Assembly (NCBI RefSeq): GCF_900090045.1
Contig: NC_041785.1
Span: 1,240,001 to 1,304,000 of the forward strand
Reading direction: 5' to 3'
Length of the DNA: 64,000 nucleotides
From: Plasmodium malariae
Lineage: Eukaryota > Apicomplexa > Aconoidasida > Haemosporida > Plasmodiidae
In this document: positions 10,486 through 22,457 of the stretch, one piece after another
Numbering within the stretch: the stretch's first letter is position 1
Layout of the letters: the number at the start of each line of letters is the position of its first letter
Notes under the pieces: generated by a model
What the model saw: only the letters and a program-made list of their open reading frames with translations
Told to the model about the DNA's origin: nothing
Database searches by the model: none
Translations under genes and position numbers: made by a program

Positions 10486-13400
10486 TAGGTAACCTACTCT
10501 ATATAAGCTAATTAATTATGTAGGTTTATATTAAGTAAATTTTTATAAACATGCAAATTTAACAGTAAGTAGTCGATATATATATATAAACTCGTATATT
10601 CTGAGGAGTTATCATTTTTTTTTAAATTATACTTCCCTAGCCCATTTTACTAAAACTTATTATATATAATGTATTAAATAAAAAAAAAAATTTTTAATTA
10701 TATAACTTTAAAAATTAAAAATTTATATTAGAACATGCTAAAATTAAGGTAAATATTTTTTTTATTCCCATAAGTTTATAGAACCTGAGTAACCAAATTA
10801 AAAGGTACACACGAAAATGAATATATATATACCTGTGAAGTACTTTTTCACAAAAAGAAAAAATATTTCCATATACAGGGGCTTAAATATATAATTCAAA
10901 ATTTTCTCTGAAGAAGGCACATATTACTCCAATTTCGTTAATTATTTTTTTTTAAATATATCCAATTCCTCTATCTTTTTTTTATTGTTTCGTTAACTTT
11001 TTTTTTTTTTTTAAATATAAGCATTTTATGAATAAAAAATTTACTAAAATATTACTTTTTTTTTTTTTTTTTTTAAGTTATTTTTATAAAATTTATTTTA
11101 ACATTATAAACTTATAATGCTTATGTTTAGTTTTGTGTATATAATTAAAAAAAACAATAAAAACCAAAAATATCACTTTTTGCATGTAATAATCTTATAT
11201 TTTTTTAAATAGTGTATTTGAAATTTAATTTCGATCGAAAATTTTTGTTCTTTTAATTCATTGTTTTGAGTTAATATAAAAACATTATCTGCATGTTTAT
11301 ATTTATTACGATATTGTATTACACATAAAAAAAAGGAAAAAACAAATAAACAAACAAGCACAGAACAAAACAGCAAACAAAACAAACGAACAATAAACAG
11401 AAAACAAAAGAACAAAAAAACACAAAAACAACTTATATATTTTTCATTTTTTATATAAAAATATATGTTTTTTTTTAATGTTTGTGTCTCCGAACACACG
11501 GTATAATTACAACTCTTTTAAATATTTAACATTGATTTTCTCATTTTTAGCAGTTTATATATATAGATATGCATACAGTTAGAGGCAAATGCATGAAAGG
11601 AGCAGAATATACAATCTCATTCATCAAGAAACACATTTATGTAATTTTATTTATAAGTATTTTACATTAATGAAACATATAATTGAGCATGTATAATTAT
11701 TGTTACTTTTCTTTAAAATCATTATGTTGTGTTAATTATGAATTATATATAATTTGTCAAGTTCAATTTTTATATTACCAAAAAAAGCGAAGTGAGACAA
11801 CAAAAAAAAAATAAATTGTACTAATACAAAAAATTATTATGTGCCCATGCACCATTTCATAAGAAAAATGCATATTGTTGTTTTTTATGTTTTTTTTTAG
11901 TTTCATTTTGACCTTTTTAACAAAATCACTTAAATTAATTGTTGATAAGAAAGGACATTTTAAAAAAAAAAAAAAATATCGTGAATATCATTAAATTACA
12001 TACGTTATTGAAAATTTACAAAAAAATTTGTCTCCCTATAAATTCAACCCTTTATAAGATTTGCAAGATTTATATACGTAACTTAATGTTTAAGAAATAA
12101 ATCTAAAATGGAAAATGCATAAAAAAACAAAAAAGCGCATTTTTTATATATATACTCGAAACTGTATTAAAATATGAAAATAGCAAAAAAGGAAAATCCA
12201 TAAAATGAAAATATATTTAAGTTAAAATATTTCGCAGAAACAAATGAAATGATGATATATATTATTTTATAATAATATATAAAACATAAATTATAGTAAT
12301 ATTTTAACATAATACATATATTCCTTAACGCTTAAATGCATATATATACATATATATAAATTTATGTATTAATACAAATAAATGGTGTGAGAGGCAGTTA
12401 TATAAAAGTTATAAAATTTCCCACATTGTTCAAAATTTACATATATACACAAACATGCTACTATTTTATACTCATATATTATTTATACAAAATTAAAAGA
12501 ATTTTTTTTTTTTTAAATTTATTTCTAATTGAATATTTAACGTTTCTTACATCAGATATGCATATATTATTAGATATTCTCACCTCCCCGTATAAATTGA
12601 AACAAGGTGTAAATAATATCATTACATTTTAAACTATTATTTTATGTTTGCTAATATATTTAGTTAAATGGCAAATATTAATTGGATAAATATTCTTTAT
12701 TGCCTAATAAAATTTAAATTAATAATTTGAACTTTTATTATTTTTTAAATACACTATATACATAGTATTCATAGAATTTGACAATTATATAAGGACAAAA
12801 GAGAAATGCTTATAATAATACATAAAATTTTTATATAGTAAAGAAAAAAAAACATGTGCTTAAAAGAAAACTCCCCCCCTTTCTTCAATATAATATAACA
12901 TTTTACATTTTTATAAGTTTTTTTTTTTTAAGTTATGTATTTCAAGAATTTCTTTTAAAGCATATAAAACTATAATTAATGACGGAAAACAAAAAAACAA
13001 AAAAACAAAAAAAATAAAATCAAATCATTTGTCCCTTTATATTTTTTTTCATACACCATATGTCATTTTGTAGAGTAGAAAAATGGTTTCTTTAAACATT
13101 TCCGTTTTCCCATAGTAAATAATTTTTTTTTTTGACCTTTTTCTTATTTTTCCTCATTTTCCTTTAAAAATATTCCTTTATTCTTTATCTTGCTTATACT
13201 GTACGAATAATGCTGTATATATTAATGTATAGAATATTAGAAAGTTTATTATGTAGTTTATTTTTATTATCGTTGTTCTACTTAAAAATGAAAAAAAAAA
13301 AAAAAAAAATGTTGTCAAATAATTTTATTGATACTGACAATCAAAGGAATGATATTAGTTGCCTATTTTTTTAACCTATTTAACTTATGAAAGATCAATA

Positions 13401-15058
13401 TTATCTTTTGAGTTTTTCCCCATGTGTTCTTATAAGCCAATAAGACACTTAAAATTTTACTTTTTATTTTATTTATATCTAATGATAAATTTTACAGTTC
13501 CTATTATCATTATCACCTAATTATTCTTTTCAGTATTTTTTTTTTTTTTTTTGTGTCTTATACTTGGACATTACACATAAGATATAAGCAAATCTATAAT
13601 GAATGCTCGTATGTATACATATATAATGTGTATTTAATAATCCTATTTCATTTGGGGGCTCATCGATGATGTAGTATTTCCTCTTTAATAATAACGTAAA
13701 ATGAATTTTATTATAATTCCTTATTATAGCAATCTATTTTATTAATGCTTTCACATTTTTCTTCTTACATTTTTCTTTAATCTACTTAATTTTGAAAAGT
13801 ACACTTCAATTTAGCATCGTTTGACTTAAGGTTCTTGAAAAGTTAATCACCTTTTATTATTATAATATATCGCCTTTTAGCATTATAATTTTTCACCTTT
13901 TAGCATTATAATTTTTCACCTTTTAGCATTATAATTTTTCACCTTTTAGCATTATAATTTTTCACCTTTTAGCATTATAATTTTTCACCTTTTAGCATTA
14001 TAATATATCACCTTTGGACATTAAAATAATGTTTTAATATTATATATATATATCACGTTTTATCATTATGTATATATATCACTTTTAATAATTATATGTA
14101 CATCATGTTTTATAATATATATATAATGTTTTTACATTACGATATATATCTTTTAAACATAATACATAATACGCCTTGTAATTTTGTTTTTTCCAACAAG
14201 ATATATCTTAGGCTTATTACGAATATTGCATTACAAATGTAACATAATTTATATATAAATTATTTATACAAACACAAGCAACATTTTTTTTTTTTTACGT
14301 ACTATTTTTAATTTTTTATTCTTGCAATATTTGATTTTTTCAAGTTATTACGTAATAATATTAGTTATTTCTCCTTAAAAGAAATAAAATATTTATTCTT
14401 ATAAATTATTATTGCAATAATTTATAAATTAATAAAGAAAAAAATCATGGATTATTAAAATATATTATCTATAATTAATTAGAAAAAGATCATTAAAGAA
14501 AGCAATTGCAAGAGTAAAATTGAATGTAAATCGAATAGCAGTTGTTATGTTATAAAAATAATAATTCTTAGCAATATATTACTTATTATGTGAATATATA
14601 CATATATAACGTATATACGCGTGTATACGTATATACGCGTATGCAAGTATATATCTGTATGTAAGTATATATATATATTTGTAAATATAATAAATGGCAT
14701 TTCGAAACTTCTCAAAAATTGGGGCGAATTAAACTCTTACATAAATATTTTCTGTATTTTTAAAGCATAATAAGAATAATAATAAAAAATAAAGTAATAA
14801 AAAATTATTAATTCGATATCTCTTAATTCGGAGGGATAGTATATTTGAACTGACAAGAACATACCGAATATTCCAGAGGGAGCATAGGTATAATCACCCA
14901 TTATTTTGTTAGCCGTAATATAAAAACATTATTGTGTAGTAGTACAATAAGTGAAATAACATTTATGGCAATTTAGATTACAGATGTATATGTACATATA
15001 TGTATGAACATGTATGTATGTGTATATATAAATATTATAGATTTCTACTTGAGTAAAT
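10486..15058. other. 4.6-kb divergent spacer PL / DnaJ
   Basis: Holds the promoters and 5' UTRs of PL (-) and the DnaJ gene (+). It contains many poly-A/T runs, a CAAA-rich top strand at about 11325..11430, the 23-bp minisatellite at 13871..14015 with decayed copies to about 14130, and an alternating TATACGCGTATA-like palindromic stretch at about 14600..14645. Reading frames here lack ATG starts or are simple-sequence; no gene supported. Confidence 0.65.
13871..14015. repeat. 23-bp minisatellite
   Basis: Six copies of a 23-bp unit (CACCTTTTAGCATTATAATT plus TTT) start at 13871, 13894, 13917, 13940, 13963 and 13986, with a partial copy at 14009. The four central copies are essentially identical. 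Degenerate forms (for example 'atcacgttttatcattatg') continue to about 14130, so the array has a homogeneous core and a decayed right flank. Confidence 0.9.
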
Positions 15059-16198
15059 ATGATTAAGAGCAGGATTTACTTCACTCTAGTAATTTTAGTC
15101 ATTTTAAAATCATTTAAAATAAATAAAAAATGGGAAATATTTATTAATGCATGGTATACACATGAAGAAGTAGATGATGATTATAATCATACAAAGTTGT
15201 ATGATGTGCTAAGTGTTGACAAATATGCAAGTACTGAAGAAATAAAAAAGGCTTATAGAAAATTATCGAAAAAATATCATCCAGATAAAGCAACAGATAA
15301 AAATTCAAATAATCGTTTTAATGAAATTGTAGAAGCTTATGAAATATTAAGTGACGAAGAAAAGAGAAAAGTGTATGACCATCACGGATTACAAGCCGCC
15401 AAAAATGTAGAAAGAAATAAAATGGATGAAGATCCAACAGATCATTTTAATGTCTATGAAAGTTTTTTTGGTGGTGCTGGTTTTAAAAGAGATGAAATTA
15501 AAAAAGCAGAAAGTTTAACATTATATGTTGAAATGAATTTAGAACAGCTGTACAATGGGGAATTTTTTTCTGTTGTGTATACAAGAGATGTCAACTGCTT
15601 AAGAATTGATGACTGTATTGTGAAAAAAAAAGAATGTAGTGGTAAAGGGTATAAAACAATTACACAACAAGTTGCCCCAGGTTTTATTATGCAAAATAAA
15701 ATGAGAGATGATAACTGTATTGATAGGGGTAAAGCATGGAATGAAAATTGTGCTTATTGTCCAAATGGTATGAAAGAAGAAAAAACTATTGAACTCACCT
15801 TAGAAATTGAAAAAGGAATGAAAACTAATGATAAGATAGTTTTTGAAAAAAAAGGGAAGCAAGAATTTGGTCAAGAACATGGAGATATAATTTTTATAAT
15901 TGAAACAAAAAAACATAAAATATATGAAAGAAAAAATAATGATTTACATCAATTTTATGAAATATCCTTAAAAGATGCTTTAGTTGGATTTTCTAAACAT
16001 ATTGATCATATTAGTGGGGCACCTATTCATATAAACAAGCAAACGGTAACATCTCATAATGAAATTCTTAAAGTACAAAATAAAGGTATGCCTATTAAAA
16101 ACTCAAATAAATTTGGAGATCTTTATATAAAATTTTTGGTGCAATTTCCCAAAAATTTGACAGAAGAACAAAAAAAGGTTATTTCAGAATTGCTATAA
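15059..16198 (+). CDS. ER DnaJ co-chaperone, ERdj3-like
   Basis: 379-residue Hsp40 expected to stimulate an ER Hsp70 (BiP). An N-terminal hydrophobic segment (residues 6-17) suggests a signal peptide or anchor. The J domain runs about 46-110 with the HPD triad at 74-76. There is no Gly/Phe region of note, then a client-binding region with a reduced cysteine module: CLRIDDC, KECSGKG and NCAYCPNG replace the four CxxCxGxG zinc repeats of DnaJ. This, and C-terminal stretches such as GDIIFIIETKKHKIYERKNN and the LTEEQ end, match the ERdj3/DNAJB11 layout. No C-terminal KDEL-like signal is present. Single exon. It corresponds by position to the DnaJ protein between PL and NAPRT in P. falciparum. 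ERdj3-like identity is by pattern, not alignment. Confidence 0.88.
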   Translation: MIKSRIYFTLVILVILKSFKINKKWEIFINAWYTHEEVDDDYNHTKLYDVLSVDKYASTEEIKKAYRKLSKKYHPDKATDKNSNNRFNEIVEAYEILSDEEKRKVYDHHGLQAAKNVERNKMDEDPTDHFNVYESFFGGAGFKRDEIKKAESLTLYVEMNLEQLYNGEFFSVVYTRDVNCLRIDDCIVKKKECSGKGYKTITQQVAPGFIMQNKMRDDNCIDRGKAWNENCAYCPNGMKEEKTIELTLEIEKGMKTNDKIVFEKKGKQEFGQEHGDIIFIIETKKHKIYERKNNDLHQFYEISLKDALVGFSKHIDHISGAPIHINKQTVTSHNEILKVQNKGMPIKNSNKFGDLYIKFLVQFPKNLTEEQKKVISELL

Positions 16199-18210
16199 TG
16201 TGCTAAAGTAACACGCCGCCATATGTATGGACTTATATATATATAAATATGTATGTTCGCAAATCATATGGAATGCTAAATTTATTCAGATGTCCAAAAA
16301 TTACATGGATATTTCCTTCAAATTTATCTACAACTCATTTACATTTGCTATTCACCTTTTGGTCCTGAAAAAACGTATTGCATGCCATCTCAAACAAATT
16401 AAAAAAAAAAAAAATTATAATATTAGAAAAAAAAATTCGAAATTATCATAAATCACATTAAAATCTTATTGATTTAAAGAAAATTATTTAACGTAAAAAG
16501 AAAAGCAGGTTGTCCATTTGTGGAAACAATTGTTTTTTTAATGTTTTATGTGGTATATACACAGGCATGTGTACATATATACATGGGTATTTATAAGCAT
16601 GTTTACATATATACAAGGGTATTTAAAGAATGTGTACATATAGGTATATAAGCATATAAGTATGTATGCATACAAGTATGTGTATATGTTATATTTTTTG
16701 TCTGTGCTTCTTGTTTTTTTTTTTTTATAATAAATCTTCCTTTTACCATTCTTAGAATTTATTATTTTTTTTCTTTTTCCAAAAAGATATAACTTTGATT
16801 AATATTCGCTATACATACGCGTATATACGTACATATATATATAATACATTTTTGTATCCTTTCTCATTTCTCTCCTTTTTTTTTTTGAGGTAATATTAAC
16901 TATAACATAATTAACTTTACCTTTTAAAAATATAGTAATAAAACAGTTCAAATTAAAAAAAAAAAGAAGCAAATGTTAATTCAAAAAAATAATTCATTTG
17001 CCGAAAACAAAAGAAAATTATACGAGTTCAAATTCGTAAGTTTTCTAAAAAATAGTATATGTAGCATGTAAATTTCATTTCCATTTTGAAGAGTGCTCCC
17101 AATGTATAACTACTGTTAAAAAAGAAAATATTTGCAACTTAAACTAACAATATATATATAAATATTTATACTTACCTATACGGACGAATAATGTACATGT
17201 ATTCGCATATATGCTATATGTAAAATTTATGCAAATGTAAGAGAGAACAAAAATGGAAAAAACTTGCCCCTATAAATAGCAAATTTTTTCACACAAAGGT
17301 AGCGCACCGTATGTGCAATGCCTAGAATCGACTTAGTAGCACTATGCATGTGCACACATACATGAAAATACGTGTATTTGTAGTAGTATTATTTGTGCAC
17401 CCATCCTATGATATGTAAACCCACGTCGAATTTTTACTGCAAATACTAGTATCAAAAAGGTATAATAAAATTATCATAGCTCATAATTAACTCCTATTAT
17501 TATTGTGAACATTATCAATATAATTTTTTTTTTTATTAAAAATCCTATGCTTGTATATGCGTATAATTCTTCATGGTGTATAAGATAAAAAACATTAATA
17601 TATATATTCACTTTTTGCATAGGTTTTTTTAAAAAAACGTATGTATTTATTTTTATTTATTTTTTTTTTTTTTCTCCCATGGTAGAAAATTAGATTTATT
17701 TAACGTAATAATTAATTTTAGGCCCTTCATTTTAAATTGCAATATATGTGTTAATTTCATAGATTTATCTTGTGCATAAAGGTGTAATATATATTTGTAT
17801 GCGCATATATACATGTTTATAAATAATATATTATTTTCTCTTAAAACTTTAATTTAGTACATATTTTTAATTAGTAGTAACGCATAATAATAGTAAACGT
17901 CAAGAGGCCTTAGAGAAAAAAGATTATATATGTTTTGAGTATTTTTTTTTTTTCAACTGCACTGCACAGTTTTTAGATCGTCCATTTTAGTTGCTCCTAT
18001 TTTTTCTATTTCAACATAGAACACTTTTGTATAATTTGTGCTCCATATTTCCTAATTAGCACTTATCATCATTTGTGCTACTTTTTCCCTATTTAACACT
18101 TAGAATAATTTACGCTTCTTTTTCTCTATATAACATACTTGCCATATTTTGTTTTTCTTTTTCCGCGCTTATCCCAAAGGCAGAAAGTCTAAGTATTGTA
18201 TGGGTCAAAA
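16199..18210. other. Spacer DnaJ / NAPRT
   Basis: 3' region of the DnaJ gene and promoter/5' UTR of the nicotinate phosphoribosyltransferase gene. It includes degenerate ~33-bp repeats of 'gtacatatatacatgggtattta' type at about 16560..16680, poly-T runs, and a T/C-rich leader at about 17990..18170. No gene supported. Confidence 0.7.
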
Positions 18211-20235
18211 ATGAAATATCAAGGAGCTAACAATGACAAATTTTCTGCTCTAAATGAAAAATCGCAAGTCAAGGGGAGCTGTGGATCAAATGGGGAATAT
18301 AATGGAGAGGTCTTAGGTGCTGATTTGAATTTAATTGATAATATCAAAATTGATAAGGATAAAAATTCGCTTAATATATATGATGTAGAAATTACAGAAA
18401 ATGACTTACGGCAGCTTTTTATTTTAAAAAAATATGGAATTAATGAATTTAAAAGTAGTAATAACAATACTGGTTTTGGATCATCAAAAATGTGTACAAA
18501 CGAAACGGAAGAGAAGAAAAATATACAAAGGAAATATAATAAATTAAATTATGCGAAGGAGGATACGTACTCATCGGATAAACTAAAAATGGTCTCATTA
18601 GCTAATTGCACGAATTTTTTAATAGAGAACAGAATAAATAAAGATATAGATATACTACATAGTAACACAGTGAATGCACTGTTTATGGATTTTTATCATT
18701 TAGTAATGGCCTATACATTTTTTAGACAAAATAAGCATGAAAAAAAATCCACTTTTGAAATTTATTTTAGAAAATGTCCATTTAATGGAGAATTTGCTAT
18801 ATTAGGAGGAGTATATGATGTTATAAAACACATTAATAGTTTTCGCTTTGCTAAAGTACAATTAGAATTTGTTAAAAAAAAAATGTGTCATTATGAAGAT
18901 ATTGACAAGTTCATAAATTATTTACAAAATTTAAGTGGACGAGATGTAGTTATTTATTGTATGGAGGAAGGATCTATAGTATTTGCAAATGAACCTATAA
19001 TGGTTGTAGAAGGTCCAATGCTGATATGTCAAATATTAGAAAGTGCAATTCTTAATTTATTAAATTATCCAACATTAATAGCTACAAGTAGTATGAAATA
19101 TAAAATTTCCATAAATTATAAAACTCTAGCTGAGTTTGGTTGCAGAAGAGCACAAGGTCCTGATGGTGCATTAAGTGGTACAAGGTACTCAGCTGTTGGA
19201 TGTGATTTTACTTCAAATGTTTATGCATCCTTTTTATATGATATTCCTATAATTGGTACTATGTCACACTCCTTTATATCGTCTTTTCAAAATGGAGAAG
19301 AATTATATAGTAAATATTTAGATAATCATGACTTTTTAAGTATTATAAATAAAAATAAAGAAATTGTTCACAAGTTATATAACTGTGAATTCGCAAAAGA
19401 GAGCGAATTAATATCTTTTATAGCATTTGCACAAATTAATCCTAAAATTTTTATTTGTTTAATTGATACATATGATACCTTAAAATCAGGAATTTTTAAC
19501 TTTTTAATTGTAGCTTTATCATTACATGAAATCAATTATAAACCTATTGGAATAAGAATTGATTCAGGGGATTTAAGGTATTTAACAAATGAGTGCAAAA
19601 AAATATTTATTGATATATCTCAAAAATTAAATGTCCCTTTTCAAGACTTAAAAATTTGTATTAGTAATGATATTAATGAAAAACTAATAAAGCACTTACA
19701 TGAAGAAGATCATCATATTGACATATTTGCAATCGGAACAAATTTAATTACATGTCAATCGCAACCATCCTTAGGTCTTGTTTATAAACTAGTTCAAATT
19801 AATAATCATCCCTGTTTTAAAATGACTAATGAAAATAACAAATCAAATTTACCTTATAGAAAAAAAGTATATAGATTATATACCGATGATAATTTTGCTT
19901 CTCTTGATTTTGTGCAACATTTTGATGAACAACCACCAGTTGAAAATCAAAAAATATCTTGTATTAGTATTCTAGATAATAATAAGCCATCATTTATTAT
20001 ACCCAAAAAAGTAGAACAAAAGTTATTACTTACCTGGGACCATGGAAAACTTTTAACTGAACTCAAAACTGTACAAGAATTAAAGAATTATACACTAGGT
20101 GAATTAACGAAATTTAAAAAGCAGCACCTTTCTACGAATAACCCCGTTCCATATAATGTTCTCTTCTCTAATAACTACTATGAATTGTATAAAAATTTAC
20201 TTTTAAAAAATTCTTTTAGCACTGCTTCAACGTAG
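18211..20235 (+). CDS. NAPRT: Nicotinate phosphoribosyltransferase
   Basis: Converts nicotinic acid and PRPP to nicotinate mononucleotide, the entry step of NAD salvage (Preiss-Handler), on which Plasmodium depends. 674 residues from the ATG at 18211; an in-frame TAA at 18190 fixes this as the first possible Met. A ~120-residue Asn/Lys-rich N-terminal extension precedes the catalytic region. Family landmarks are present: EFGCRRAQGPDGAL, GIRIDSGDL (phosphate/PRPP-site region), and CISNDINE and FAIGTNLITC in the barrel. Length exceeds typical NAPRT (about 430-560) because of the extension and small inserts. Single exon. Same-strand neighbours are the DnaJ gene and GNA1; they are separate transcription units judging from ~2 kb and 1.3 kb spacers. 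Confidence 0.93.
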   Translation: MKYQGANNDKFSALNEKSQVKGSCGSNGEYNGEVLGADLNLIDNIKIDKDKNSLNIYDVEITENDLRQLFILKKYGINEFKSSNNNTGFGSSKMCTNETEEKKNIQRKYNKLNYAKEDTYSSDKLKMVSLANCTNFLIENRINKDIDILHSNTVNALFMDFYHLVMAYTFFRQNKHEKKSTFEIYFRKCPFNGEFAILGGVYDVIKHINSFRFAKVQLEFVKKKMCHYEDIDKFINYLQNLSGRDVVIYCMEEGSIVFANEPIMVVEGPMLICQILESAILNLLNYPTLIATSSMKYKISINYKTLAEFGCRRAQGPDGALSGTRYSAVGCDFTSNVYASFLYDIPIIGTMSHSFISSFQNGEELYSKYLDNHDFLSIINKNKEIVHKLYNCEFAKESELISFIAFAQINPKIFICLIDTYDTLKSGIFNFLIVALSLHEINYKPIGIRIDSGDLRYLTNECKKIFIDISQKLNVPFQDLKICISNDINEKLIKHLHEEDHHIDIFAIGTNLITCQSQPSLGLVYKLVQINNHPCFKMTNENNKSNLPYRKKVYRLYTDDNFASLDFVQHFDEQPPVENQKISCISILDNNKPSFIIPKKVEQKLLLTWDHGKLLTELKTVQELKNYTLGELTKFKKQHLSTNNPVPYNVLFSNNYYELYKNLLLKNSFSTAST

Positions 20236-21151
20236 ATAAAGGCGCAAGCAAACCAAAGACCTAGTAATCGAAAAAAAAAAAAAAAAAGGAAAAGAAAAAA
20301 GAAAACATTGAACATACTAAAATATTAAATATTATTATATACAATATAAAACCATTTTTTAAAAAGTATACTTACAAAAAAAAAAAAAAAAATGCGCCTT
20401 TTTAAATTTTATTGCGAATATATATTTTTTGCCTTTTTTCATAATGTTACAATAATGTCTTATTTTAGAATCTATTTTACTAGAAAAAATTTACTTGATA
20501 TATTTTATATAAAATAAGGCTTAAATATTGCCTGCATATCGCTTATACGGAAGCATTTATCTCATAGTTTCATTTTGTAATAAGTTGGTGTGCACAAATG
20601 TATAGAGGTCTGTATAAGTATTTTCATATGTATTGAGGAGAATTTTATCCTCGATATGCACATTTCTTTTTCTTACATGGCAAATTTACATATATATTTC
20701 GTGAACCTTGCTCTCGTTTTTACTTGTTCTTCCATTCTTAGAAAGGAAATTTTGAACTGTGATGTAAGCCATTATATTTCTTACTTTTATCAGCATAGCG
20801 TAGCATATATATATGATATATATATATACATGCAATTTGTAGAATTTTACAGTATTTTATTCTGTATACATATTAATCAACAGTTACGAAAAGATAACGC
20901 TTTAATTTTCCAAAAGATTTTTAAACTCTGCCTTATCCTACTTTAAGTGATAAAAATAAAATTGACGCCATACATCGGAAATTAATTTTGTGCACTCAAT
21001 CTAATCTGAATATGAATAATGTATGAAAATAAAAGCGAATGTTTAGGGACCAGAATTATATAAATTCATTCAAAAAAAAACATATGTGCATATACGTAAA
21101 TATACATATATTGGCAAAATATGTTCATAAAGGTACATGTATTAGCACATA

Positions 21152-21196
<45 letters not shown>

Positions 21197-21584
21197 TGCA
21201 TTCCCTTAAAGATACATTTTGAATCCAAAAAAAAAAAAAGGCAAAGTATCATAGAAGTTATACAGGCGAACACCTGGGTAGTTTACACTCATCTTTTTAC
21301 CATTTCTAGCTTTGTATATTTAATCAAGAATTTTATAGGAATTATATTTTTGATAGGTTCTTTTTCTTATTTTTTTATTTTTTTTTTTTTTTTTTTTGCT
21401 TCTCCATATAGTGGAAATTACAATTTTGATCGAAGGTTATACATATGAAAGCCTTCATTTTATTTCTTGTTATTATATTTTTCATCATGATTTGCATAAT
21501 AATAGTATTTTGTTTATCTTAATTTTTACCATTGTATTTTCCTTGATCTTATCTCATAATTTTTTTGTAACACATTTCGCCCAC
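20236..21584. other. Spacer NAPRT / GNA1
   Basis: Contains the NAPRT 3' region, a (TA)n tract at about 21152..21195, and a T-rich segment (about 21360..21400) that ends in a splice-acceptor-like 'ctccatatag'. A 118-codon open stretch at 20590..20946 begins without ATG and has no coding signature. A short ATG ORF at 21445..21522 encodes a signal-peptide-like hydrophobic peptide in a different frame from GNA1. Confidence 0.65.
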
Positions 21585-22457
21585 ATGGAACTTATTTCAA
21601 AAATGAAAGATAGTAAAGAAAGGAATAAACCTGTAATAGATAATTACGAAATCTTTAAAGAATCATATTTAGATGTGTTAAATAAAAAAAAAGTATTATA
21701 TAAATATGTTTTTCTTTTCAATAATTATAAATTCAAATTTAAAATTGTATCTACTTATTATGAATACTTAATTATATGCAATAGCATGTTAAGAGATGTT
21801 ACAACATGCAATTTATTTTTTGGCCCCTTAATATTCTTTGAAATGTTAGGAAAATCTTTCTATTATCCTTATATATTATATATATATGATAATGATAATC
21901 CTTATACTTTTCAATCAATCGATTTTAATAAAATGAAATTTGAAAAATCGTCTATTATGGATATCGACAATATAATAAGAAAAGGCAAAGAAAAAAATAA
22001 GAGATATATGAAAAAAAGTATCAAAAATTTTAATGATAGCCAAAAAATAATATTGAATGAAAACGATTTGTGTACCCAATTAAAAAATTATAATTTGGAA
22101 AATAAAAATATTGTAGGTTATACAGAAATATATTTACTATTTCATATGGCCAGATGTTTTGATTCAAGAATTGAAAGACTCGTAGTACATAAGGAATATC
22201 GAAATAAATCTTTTGGTATGCTAATTATGTATATATGTATATATGTACTAAAATATTTATACCAATGTAATAGATGTGATTTAAATGTAGAGAATGATAT
22301 AGCTTTGAAAATTTACAAAAAATTGAAATTTTTAAATGTTCAAACTCAAGTATACAGGTTGCATTTACACTGCAATTATAATTTTCTACCAAAAAATGCT
22401 TCTATAGAAAACGACAGGGAGAATATACAGATATTTATGGAAAACATAATACAATAA
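21585..22457 (+). CDS. GNA1: GNAT acetyltransferase, GNA1-type
   Basis: Putative glucosamine-6-phosphate N-acetyltransferase, which would make GlcNAc-6-P in the UDP-GlcNAc pathway. The reading frame is open from 21396, but the first in-frame ATG is at 21585, giving 290 residues. The C-terminal third shows a GNAT core: LVVHKEYRNKSFGMLIM is the beta4/acetyl-CoA pyrophosphate loop (R-x-x-S-x-G here, where G is usual at the fourth place), and NVENDIALKIYKKLKF is the Asn/Ala-x-x-x-Tyr-x-x-x-Gly/Lys-F motif. Position just after NAPRT agrees with the apicomplexan-specific GNA1 (recalled as PF3D7_0629000). The N-terminal part is unlike yeast/human GNA1. The start is uncertain because a T-rich stretch with an acceptor-like AG lies at 21360..21411. 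Confidence 0.75.
   Translation: MELISKMKDSKERNKPVIDNYEIFKESYLDVLNKKKVLYKYVFLFNNYKFKFKIVSTYYEYLIICNSMLRDVTTCNLFFGPLIFFEMLGKSFYYPYILYIYDNDNPYTFQSIDFNKMKFEKSSIMDIDNIIRKGKEKNKRYMKKSIKNFNDSQKIILNENDLCTQLKNYNLENKNIVGYTEIYLLFHMARCFDSRIERLVVHKEYRNKSFGMLIMYICIYVLKYLYQCNRCDLNVENDIALKIYKKLKFLNVQTQVYRLHLHCNYNFLPKNASIENDRENIQIFMENIIQ

Noticed and set aside
9764..10492. 242-codon and 159-codon frames antisense to PL
   Set aside because: They arise because the 21-bp repeat lacks stops on the other strand; they read Ser-Phe-Pro or Leu-Pro repeats and have no independent signal.
11173..11499. 108-codon bottom-strand frame in the PL/DnaJ spacer
   Set aside because: No ATG; the middle is a CAAA-rich tract read as Phe/Cys/Leu. 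Its tail looks faintly protein-like but has no supporting splice site.
16227..16451. 74-codon frame after the DnaJ gene
   Set aside because: Begins 30 bp after the DnaJ stop without ATG, ends in Lys simple sequence; most likely 3' UTR.
20590..20946. 118-codon frame after NAPRT
   Set aside because: No ATG at its start, base composition like flanking UTR and no motif.
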